NCBI GenBank assembly: GCA_963762635.1
Contig: CAVXLQ010000004.1
Span: forward strand, 372,001 to 436,000
Reading direction: 5' to 3'
From: Tenggerimyces sp963762635
GTDB lineage: Bacteria; Actinomycetota; Actinomycetes; Propionibacteriales; Actinopolymorphaceae
DNA: 64,000 bases
How positions within the stretch are numbered: position 1 is the stretch's first letter; every line of letters begins with the position of its first letter. A program made the position numbers and the translations under genes. Below the pieces are notes generated by a model. It worked only from the letters and a program-made list of their open reading frames with translations, was not told the origin of the DNA and did no database searches. Positions 25,183-31,732 of this stretch are shown here, in pieces.

Positions 25183-25195
25183 ACGACACCACCTC

Positions 25196-25224
25196 TCGCC
25201 CGGACACCCCGTGTGTCCGGGCGA
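25196..25224 (+). terminator. Hairpin terminator after the lipase gene
   Basis: TCGCCCGGACAC (25196-25207) pairs perfectly with 25213-25224 around a 5-nt loop, 13 nt after the stop codon. There is no clear U-tract, as is common in actinobacteria. Confidence 0.75.
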
Positions 25225-25304
25225 TGGTCTGTGAGAGGATCCTCCGGACTGTGAGCAGAGTGGTCCGACAGCGAGGCCATCGCGTGGCAAAAACGGAGAC
25301 TGCG

Positions 25305-25688
25305 GTGGATCTAAGTATCTCGATCGAACGTGACGGTTCAGCGTTCGTCGCCATCCCCGACGGTGAGGTGGACGTGGCGTCGGCTCCCCGACTCCGCGAC
25401 GAGCTCCTCAACGCGCTGAACGACCGGCCGCCGTTGCTGGTCGTGGATCTGTCGCAGGTGACGTTCCTCGACTCGACCGGCCTGGCCGCGCTCGTCGCCG
25501 CCTACCGGCGCGCGACCGAGATCGGGACGGCGTTCGCGCTAGCGGCACCGACCCGCATCGCGGGCAAGGTGCTCTCGATCACCGGGCTCGACCGCGCCTG
25601 GCCGGTCTTCGACACGCGCGCCGAGGCCCTGGCCGGCGGTGCCAGTGCCGCGGACGGCGCCGGAGACGGCTCGATTCCCGTTCAGTAG
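25305..25688 (+). CDS. STAS-domain anti-sigma factor antagonist
   Basis: The roughly 127-residue protein is a single STAS domain: VDLSISIERDG, GEVDVASAPRLRDEL, then LLVVDLSQVTFLDSTGLAALV with the D-S-T-G motif whose Ser is phosphorylated in SpoIIAA-type antagonists. GTG 25305 is chosen because GGAG lies 6 nt upstream; an in-frame GTG at 25284 (GAGG 7 nt upstream) is also possible. No kinase or sigma partner is adjacent. Its 3' end overlaps the convergent TPR gene by 7 nt. Confidence 0.82.
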   Translation: MDLSISIERDGSAFVAIPDGEVDVASAPRLRDELLNALNDRPPLLVVDLSQVTFLDSTGLAALVAAYRRATEIGTAFALAAPTRIAGKVLSITGLDRAWPVFDTRAEALAGGASAADGAGDGSIPVQ

Positions 25689-26431
25689 CCCCCGTCCGGC
25701 CGCAGCTCGTCCGCGATGCGGCCGTGCGCGGCGGCCTGCGTCTCGTCGCCGATGGCCGTGTACGACTCCGCGAGCTCGTGGTGGAACCAACCGTCCGGCT
25801 CGGGTGTCGCGGCGATCGCCAGCTCGAGCAGCGCGATCGCCTCGTTCGCCCGGCCCAGTGCCCTGAGCGCCTTGGCGACGGCGTACCGGGCGAGCTGGAG
25901 CTGGTCGCCCTTGTCGTACGTCAGGAGCGCCTGTTCGAACGCCGTCAGCGCGCCGGCGTGATCGCCGCGCTCGAACCGGTCCCACCCGACGTTGTTCCAC
26001 AGCGAGCCGAGCCAGCGGCGTACCTCCGGAACGTCCGACGCCTCCGCGAGCGCGATTCCCCGCCGAGCCCACTCCTCCCGGTCCGACGACGCCGGCGCGA
26101 CGATCGCCGCCATATGCGCTGCGTCGATCGCGAGGAACGTCTCGCCCGCCTCGCTCGCAGTGCCGAATGCCCTTTCGAACAAGGGCAAAGCGGCCTCGCT
26201 GTCGCCGGACGAACGCCGGAGCCTCCCGCGTTCCAGCGCCACCCGCGCCGCCAGGGCAGGGTGTTCGTGCGCGGCGGCCTCGTCCAGCAGCCGATCTCCG
26301 GCCGCGAAGTCGTCGCGGAGACCGTGCACCCGCGCCAACTGGGTGAGGATCTCGGCTTGCAGCACGTGGAATCGCGCCTCGGTCGCGTCGAGGTCGTCGA
26401 AGTTCCAGAACGGGCGCAGCGGATCGGTCAT
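25682..26431 (-). CDS. Tetratricopeptide-repeat protein
   Basis: The 249-residue protein is almost entirely helical with TPR-like pairs (FHVLQAEILTQLARVHGL, AAGDRLLDEAAAHEHPALAA, GDHAGALTAFEQALLTYD, GRANEAIALLELAIAATPEP). It has no signal peptide or catalytic motif and is probably a protein-interaction scaffold. The start ATG at 26431 is back-to-back with the pentapeptide gene, leaving only a very short shared promoter region. Confidence 0.78.
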   Translation of the reverse strand: MTDPLRPFWNFDDLDATEARFHVLQAEILTQLARVHGLRDDFAAGDRLLDEAAAHEHPALAARVALERGRLRRSSGDSEAALPLFERAFGTASEAGETFLAIDAAHMAAIVAPASSDREEWARRGIALAEASDVPEVRRWLGSLWNNVGWDRFERGDHAGALTAFEQALLTYDKGDQLQLARYAVAKALRALGRANEAIALLELAIAATPEPDGWFHHELAESYTAIGDETQAAAHGRIADELRPDGGY

Positions 26432-26456
26432 GAGGCCGGAGAGTACCGTCGGTGAG

Positions 26457-27269
26457 GTGTCTTCGTCCGACCGTTCGCAGCTGCGTGCCGACTGCGCCAA
26501 CTGCCTCGGCCTGTGCTGCGTCGCCCTCCCGTTCACCCGGTCGGCGGACTTCGCGTTCGACAAGGCAGCTGGTGAGCCGTGTCGGAATCTCCAGGGCGAC
26601 AACCGCTGTTCGATCCATGCCAGCCTGCGGGACAAGGGTCTCGCGGGCTGCACGGTCTACGACTGCTTCGGCGCCGGGCAGCGCGTCTCGCAGGTGACGT
26701 TCGGCGGAACGAGCTGGCGCGACGACCGCGATGTGGCGAAGCGGATGTTCGCGGTCTTTCCCGTCGTACGCCAGCTGCACGAGCTGCTCTGGTACCTGGC
26801 CGAGTCGCTCACTCTCCAACCCGCCAAGGCGATTCACGCCGAGCTGGCGCGGATGCTGAACGAGACCGACCAGCTTGCCCGCGGGGACGCCGACGCGTTG
26901 CGCGAGCTCGACGTCGCGGGACATCGCGCCAAGGTGAACGAGCTGCTGCTCCGGGTGAGCGAGCTCGTACGCGCGAAGGTCCCAGGCAAGAAGAAGAACC
27001 TGCGCGGCAAGGACCTGATCGGTGCGGACTTCCACGACGCCGACCTCCGCGGCGCGAGCCTGCGGGGCACGTACCTGCTCGGCGCCAACCTGTGCAAGGC
27101 CGACCTCCGGCACGCGGATCTCATCGGCGCCGACCTGCGGGGAGCGGACCTGTCCGGCGCCGACTTCTCCGACAGCATCTTCCTCACCCAGCCCCAGGTC
27201 GACGCGGCTTCTGGCAACGGGAAGACCAGGCTGCCTGCCGCTCTCACCCGGCCCGCACATTGGGTTTGA
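26457..27269 (+). CDS. YkgJ-type cysteine-cluster plus pentapeptide-repeat protein
   Basis: The roughly 270-residue protein begins with a Cys-rich block (ADCANCLGLCCVALPF, EPCRNLQGDNRCSIH, GLAGCTVYDCFG). This is typical of YkgJ-like zinc- or iron-binding cysteine clusters. A helical middle follows, then a C-terminal pentapeptide-repeat helix (KDLIGADFHDADLRGASLRG, LCKADLRHADLIGADLRGAD). GTG 26457 is chosen because the protein then opens with VSSSDRSQLRADC, as I recall for relatives; ATG 26430 is the alternative. Function unknown; the pentapeptide part could mimic DNA but is short. Confidence 0.78.
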   Translation: MSSSDRSQLRADCANCLGLCCVALPFTRSADFAFDKAAGEPCRNLQGDNRCSIHASLRDKGLAGCTVYDCFGAGQRVSQVTFGGTSWRDDRDVAKRMFAVFPVVRQLHELLWYLAESLTLQPAKAIHAELARMLNETDQLARGDADALRELDVAGHRAKVNELLLRVSELVRAKVPGKKKNLRGKDLIGADFHDADLRGASLRGTYLLGANLCKADLRHADLIGADLRGADLSGADFSDSIFLTQPQVDAASGNGKTRLPAALTRPAHWV

Positions 27270-27339
27270 TTGAGGACGGAAACTGGCCGGAATAGCCGCG
27301 AGGGTAGTGGTCAACGGACGAACCCAGAGGGAGCGAACG

Positions 27340-27855
27340 ATGACCATCACCACCGCCGAGACCGTTCTCACCGACGAGCGCACCGAGCTGCTGGAGACCT
27401 TGGCGAAGCACCGGTACCTGTTCCGGTTCACCGCCGAGGGACTGACCGAGGAGCAGGCGCGGCAGCGGACGACCGCGAGCGAGCTGACGATCGGTGGGCT
27501 GATCAAGCACGTGGCGGCGGCCGAGCGCGGCTGGGCGCGGTTCATCCGCGGCGGCGCCGGCGAGATGAACGCCATCCAGGCGGACTGGGAGAACGGCTTC
27601 CGCCTGCTGCCGCACGAGACGCTCGAGGGCGTGCTGGCGGACTACGCGGACGCGGCGCTCGAGACGGACACGCTGGTGGCGACCGTTCCCGACCTGTCCC
27701 AGTCGCACCCGCTGCCGGTGGCGCCCTGGTTCGAGGAGGGCAAGAGCTGGTCCGTACGCCGGGTGGCCGTCCACCTCATCGCCGAGATCGCCCAGCACGC
27801 CGGGCACGCGGACATCATCCGCGAGTCGATCGACGGCCAGAAGAGCATGGGCTGA
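27340..27855 (+). CDS. DinB family protein
   Basis: The 171-residue helical-bundle protein starts at ATG 27340 (GGGAG 7 nt upstream). The metal-binding histidines of the DinB/YfiT fold are visible in IGGLIKHVAAAERGW and HLIAEIAQHAGHADIIRE. Related mycothiol- or bacillithiol-dependent transferases belong here, so a thiol-transferase or detoxification role is plausible but unproven. Palindromic element copy 3 lies 14 nt after its stop. Confidence 0.85.
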   Translation: MTITTAETVLTDERTELLETLAKHRYLFRFTAEGLTEEQARQRTTASELTIGGLIKHVAAAERGWARFIRGGAGEMNAIQADWENGFRLLPHETLEGVLADYADAALETDTLVATVPDLSQSHPLPVAPWFEEGKSWSVRRVAVHLIAEIAQHAGHADIIRESIDGQKSMG

Positions 27856-27869
27856 CCCCGACCCCACCC

Positions 27870-27932
27870 GTGATCATGAACGTGATCATGAAGCCAAACC
27901 GGTGATATACGCCGGTTTGGCTTCATGATCAC
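27870..27932. repeat. Nested palindromic intergenic element, copy 3 (63 bp, one unit short)
   Basis: The left arm has two 12-nt units (GTGATCATGAAC, GTGATCATGAAG), the right arm only one. The inner 21-bp stem (27882-27902 with 27912-27932) is perfect. The missing 12 nt are exactly one unit. As in the other copies, it ends 2 nt past the TAG of the minus-strand gene (CTA at 27935) and lies between convergent genes. Confidence 0.9.
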
Positions 27933-27934
27933 TG

Positions 27935-29509
27935 CTAGAACGGCCAGTCGGCGTTCTTGCCGGCCTCGATCAGCGCGATCATCCCGAACGCCGCGTCGCT
28001 CAGGCCGCCGAACGTATGCCGGTTGCCGCCACCACTGGGTCCGTGCCCGTGCCCGCGCCGGTAGCCCGCGAGGTTCCACGTGTACACCGGCACCCGAGGC
28101 GAGACCAGGTCCGTCGGGTCCTGCCCGCGCCGGCCACCCCACGCCTGCTCGTCGGACACGATCACCACGCGGTCGTGCACGTAGTCGCGGTACCAAGCCT
28201 CGACCGCGGCCGCCGTGTTCGTCCCACCGCGCGGACCCCAGAACCGCTCGACCACCCGAAGCACCGACTCACCCCGCCGGAACGCGACCTGCGCGTGCCG
28301 GGTGTCGAACTGCACCAGGTCGGCCGACGCCGCCCGTAGAGCCAGCGCAGCGCCGAACACGATCGCCGCGTCGGAGCAGGTCAGCTGCGAACGCTCCGAC
28401 AGCCGCTTGCCCATCGAGCCGGACTGGTCCACCAGGATCAGCGTCCGGCCGCCGAGTGCTGGCACCTGCGCCAGCGCGTGTCCGAGCGCCTGCTCCAGCG
28501 CGTACGCCCACCGCAGCGACGGCGCCGCCCGGTACGCCGCCAGAAACCGCATCGGCAGCTGCCGGGCCTTCGCCACCTGGTCCGGGTCCGCGATCCCCGC
28601 CGCGACCTTCGTCGCGACGACGTCGGAGACACCGGCCTCGTCGAAGTTCCGCAGGTTGCGCAGCCGCGCCATGGAGCCCATGTCGGGCAGCACGGCCTCC
28701 CACGCCTGCGCGTCCATCGGTCCCTGCAGCCAACCCGCCGCGGCCTCCCAGGTCATGCCCGCCTCGCGGAACAGCTCGCCGCCGAGCAGGGCGCGCCGGT
28801 CCTCGACCGGCGTGTCCAGCAGCAGCGCCCGAGCACGCAGCATCGGCAGCGCGACCGGAATGTCCCGGTCGCGGTCGTGTCGCCGGTCCAGCCCGTGCTG
28901 GAACAGGTCGCCCTGCCACGGCTTGCCCGGATCCGGGGTCGGATGGACCAGCTCGAGCACGTCACCGAACCGGAAGCCCTTCGTGGCGGTGTCGTACTTG
29001 AGCAGGCTCCGCTCGGTGTACAGGCGCCGTACGGCGTCGGCGATGCCGCGCTTCACCGGCTTGGGAATCGCCTTGCCGTACGTGGAAATCCAGTACGCGA
29101 GCGCCTCGCCGGGCTCGTCGGGCCGCTGCAGCACGCTTGCCACGAGCTGGCGCGTCGCACCGTGCTCGTTCGCGTCGATCCGGGCACGGGCAGCCTCCAG
29201 CGCTCCGACGAGCGAGGCGGACCGCAGGTTCGCGGTCGTACGCAGCCAGCGCAGGAAGCGGGCGAGCCAGTCGACGTCGTCGACGGCCAGCGTGCGGACG
29301 AGGTCGCGAAAGCGCAGGTCACGCGCGCTCGCGCGCTCGTAGAAGGTGTCCTCGCCGACGAAGTTCGAGACGGCGAGCAAGAACAGTTCCGACCTGCTGT
29401 CACGGAGATACCCAGGTGCGCCCTCGTACGTACGGCCGCTGGGCTTCGGCTCGCTACGTACCGCGGACAGGATTGCCGCGCGGACGTTCTTGACATTGAA
29501 CTTGCTCAC
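27935..29509 (-). CDS. rsr: TROVE-domain RNA-binding protein (Ro60/Rsr-like)
   Basis: The 524-residue protein has an N-terminal TROVE helical-repeat ring (RDSRSELFLLAVSNFVGEDT, RFRDLVRTLAVDDVDWLARF). The C-terminal half is a von Willebrand A domain with an intact metal site (ILVDQSGSMGKRLSE, then GGTNTAAAVEAW and VIVSDEQAWGG). Ro60 orthologs bind misfolded RNA and Y RNAs and help exonucleases during stress. GTG 29509 is preferred over a TTG at 29548. No RtcB or PNPase gene is adjacent. The 279-nt upstream gap could hide a Y RNA, but I could not recognise its tRNA-like fold. Confidence 0.88.
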   Translation of the reverse strand: MSKFNVKNVRAAILSAVRSEPKPSGRTYEGAPGYLRDSRSELFLLAVSNFVGEDTFYERASARDLRFRDLVRTLAVDDVDWLARFLRWLRTTANLRSASLVGALEAARARIDANEHGATRQLVASVLQRPDEPGEALAYWISTYGKAIPKPVKRGIADAVRRLYTERSLLKYDTATKGFRFGDVLELVHPTPDPGKPWQGDLFQHGLDRRHDRDRDIPVALPMLRARALLLDTPVEDRRALLGGELFREAGMTWEAAAGWLQGPMDAQAWEAVLPDMGSMARLRNLRNFDEAGVSDVVATKVAAGIADPDQVAKARQLPMRFLAAYRAAPSLRWAYALEQALGHALAQVPALGGRTLILVDQSGSMGKRLSERSQLTCSDAAIVFGAALALRAASADLVQFDTRHAQVAFRRGESVLRVVERFWGPRGGTNTAAAVEAWYRDYVHDRVVIVSDEQAWGGRRGQDPTDLVSPRVPVYTWNLAGYRRGHGHGPSGGGNRHTFGGLSDAAFGMIALIEAGKNADWPF

Positions 29510-29788
29510 CTGCCTCCACCTCTCGTTGTTCAGGGGGAGACGAGACAACGCCTCCCGAGATCAGGGCGCCTGCGGACCATTTTCGAGAAAGGAAGTAGCC
29601 GCGGGCTTCGCACCGGAAGGCGCTGTTCCTCAACGATAGCTGGGATGTGGGCTCGGGCGCGAAGCATTAATCGCCGACATCACGCAGGATCAGACGCGCC
29701 GTTGATCGCCGTGCTCAGGCTGGCCGGCGCTTTGTAGGGTTGCTCATTCCGCGCCGTTCGCGCCGCCGGGGCCGCTACGGTGTTGGGC

Positions 29789-30718
29789 ATGAGGATCGCG
29801 GTCTTCGGCGCTGGCGGCGTCGGCGGGTACTTCGGCGGAAAGCTGGCCAAGGCCGGCGTCGACGTGTCATTCCTCGCGCGCGGCCCGCACCTTGCCGCCC
29901 TGCGGGACAACGGTCTGCTCGTCCGCAGTACGCACGGCGACTTCGCGCTGGAGTCCGTGCAGGCCACCGAGGAGCCGGACGAGATCGGACCGGTCGACTA
30001 CGTCCTGATCACGGTGAAGTCCGACCAGACCGAGACCGCGGCGATGGCCGCGAAGCCTTTGCTGCATGGCGAAACCGTCGTCCTGTCGCTCCAGAACGGC
30101 GTCGACAACGAGGACAAGCTGGCGGCCATAGTCGGCCCGGAACGGGTTGTCGGCGGTGCCGCGTACATCTTCGCGACGATCGAGCAGCCCGGCGTCATCG
30201 CCCACACCGGCGGCCCTGCCGCGCTGAAGGTCGGCGAGCTCGCCGGCGGTCGGAGCGAACGGGTCGAACGGTTCGTCGCGGCCGGCGCGTCGGCGGGCTT
30301 CGCGATCGACCAGACCGAGGACATCAAGGCGACGCTGTGGAGCAAGTTCGCGTTCATCTGCGCGCAGGCCGGGACGACCGCGGCGGTCCGGTTGCCTATC
30401 GGCGAGGTGCGGACGAGCCCAGCCGCCCGCGAGCTGTTCCGCCGCGTCGTCGACGAGGTGTGCGCGGTGGCTCGCGCCGAGGGTGTGGACCTGCCGAACG
30501 ACCTGTCGGACAAGCACGTCGCGTTCGCCGACAACCTCGGCTCGGGCGACTACTCGTCGCTGCACTACGACCTCACCCACGGCAAGCCGATGGAGCTCGA
30601 GGCCCTGCTCGGCGAGGTCGTGCGGCGCGGCGAGCAGACGCGGGTGTCGACCCCGATGAGCGAGGCGTTGTACGCGGTCCTGCAACCCTGGGACCTGCGC
30701 AACCGAGCGGCGCTGTGA
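29789..30718 (+). CDS. Ketopantoate reductase (PanE/ApbA) family protein
   Basis: The 309-residue protein starts MRIAVFGAGGVGGYFGGKLA, an N-terminal NADP-binding glycine motif. It has the family blocks VLITVKSDQTETA, VVLSLQNGVDNEDKLA and ATLWSKFAFICAQ (catalytic Lys), and KPMELEALLGEVVRRG near the end (conserved E of the second domain). It may reduce ketopantoate or another 2-oxo acid. A TACGGT box at 29776-29781 lies 7 nt before the ATG with no ribosome-binding site, suggesting leaderless expression. The stop overlaps the next start (GTGA). Confidence 0.85.
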   Translation: MRIAVFGAGGVGGYFGGKLAKAGVDVSFLARGPHLAALRDNGLLVRSTHGDFALESVQATEEPDEIGPVDYVLITVKSDQTETAAMAAKPLLHGETVVLSLQNGVDNEDKLAAIVGPERVVGGAAYIFATIEQPGVIAHTGGPAALKVGELAGGRSERVERFVAAGASAGFAIDQTEDIKATLWSKFAFICAQAGTTAAVRLPIGEVRTSPAARELFRRVVDEVCAVARAEGVDLPNDLSDKHVAFADNLGSGDYSSLHYDLTHGKPMELEALLGEVVRRGEQTRVSTPMSEALYAVLQPWDLRNRAAL

Positions 30719-31119
30719 TCGATCGTCTGCCCCAGTGGTACTGGGAGGTGCCGTACGTCTACGAGTGCGGGCCCGGGACCGCCGACCTGCGCGGTGGCGC
30801 GAACTGCCAGCTGTTCGCCTACACGGTGCTCGCGCACTTCGGCCTGTACGTGCCGCCGCTGCGGTCGAGCAACCTGTGGGAGGACACGACGGCGACGAAG
30901 GTCGCGACCGACCTCGAGCCGTTGGACCTGCTGTTCTTCAACCGGACCGACGACTCGTTCGGCGCACACATCGCCGTCTACCTGGCGCCGGGTGAGATTC
31001 TCCATCTCTGCAAGGAGATTGGCCGACCCATCGTGTGGTCGGAGGCGGACTTCGCTGCCCGGCCGCACTATCAGGTGTTCGTCGGAGCGAAGCGGGCTAC
31101 TTCGGCTTGTCGAACGTGA
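30715..31119 (+). CDS. Small NlpC/P60-like cysteine hydrolase-fold protein
   Basis: The 134-residue protein is translationally coupled to the PanE-like gene through GTGA at 30715-30718. GGANCQLFAYTVLAHFGL contains a candidate nucleophilic Cys at a helix start. PLDLLFFNRTDDSFGAHIAVYL supplies the His strand, and ILHLCKEIGRP follows. This is the order of a minimal papain-like NlpC/P60 domain. It lacks a signal peptide, so a cell-wall role is not assured. The last 23 nt overlap the convergent methyltransferase gene. Confidence 0.7.
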   Translation: MIDRLPQWYWEVPYVYECGPGTADLRGGANCQLFAYTVLAHFGLYVPPLRSSNLWEDTTATKVATDLEPLDLLFFNRTDDSFGAHIAVYLAPGEILHLCKEIGRPIVWSEADFAARPHYQVFVGAKRATSACRT

Positions 31120-31723
31120 ACATGCTCCCGCCTCGTTCGAGCGGCTGAGGCTCGCCGCCGTACGTGTGGCGGCCGACGCCGAACTGGGTCTCGTTCGGGT
31201 TGGAGACGAACCGCTGCTCGAAGCCGTTCTTCGCCAGACAGGTGTCGACCAGCTCGAACAGACCCGACCGGCCTCCCGTCCAGAGCAGGTCGGCGCCCGG
31301 CTTGCAGAGGCTGCGGAAGCTGCCGATCGCGCGCTCGGCCGTCTCCGGAAGCACGTTCCCGAAGATGCCGCAGGCCAGGACGATCTGGGCCGGCGCGAGG
31401 TCGGCGTAGTTGTCCGTCGCACCCGCGTCGCCCTCCCGGATCTCGACGTTGTCGAGCCCGGCGTCCGTCGCACTCTGCTTGGCCTTGGCCACGTTGCGCG
31501 GATGGAGCTCGACGAGCAGCGCGGTGACGTCGGCTCGCCGTGGGTGCGAGGGGAGTACGCCGATCACGTCGCGGCCCTGACCCGCGCACATGCTGAGGAG
31601 CTCGATCGGGCCGGGCGGCGCGCTGTCCAGCGCGAGGGTGAGCTGCTCCTGGACCACCACCAGTCGCTTGGCGAGCCGCGTACCAGGGCTGTCGTACTCG
31701 TCGTGCCAGGCGTCCCAATCCAC
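31097..31723 (-). CDS. Class I SAM-dependent methyltransferase-like protein
   Basis: The 208-residue protein has a Rossmann-type SAM site: IELLSMCAGQGRDVIGVLPS (motif I, with CAGQGRD instead of the usual DxGxG), then TALLVELHPRNV, VEIREGDAGATD and IVLACGIFGNVLPET. The start is GTG 31723, with a TAGGCT box 6 nt upstream and no ribosome-binding site. That box overlaps the stop codon of the LuxR gene behind it. The substrate is unknown. Confidence 0.8.
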   Translation of the reverse strand: MDWDAWHDEYDSPGTRLAKRLVVVQEQLTLALDSAPPGPIELLSMCAGQGRDVIGVLPSHPRRADVTALLVELHPRNVAKAKQSATDAGLDNVEIREGDAGATDNYADLAPAQIVLACGIFGNVLPETAERAIGSFRSLCKPGADLLWTGGRSGLFELVDTCLAKNGFEQRFVSNPNETQFGVGRHTYGGEPQPLERGGSMFTFDKPK

Positions 31724-31732
31724 GCCACGAGC

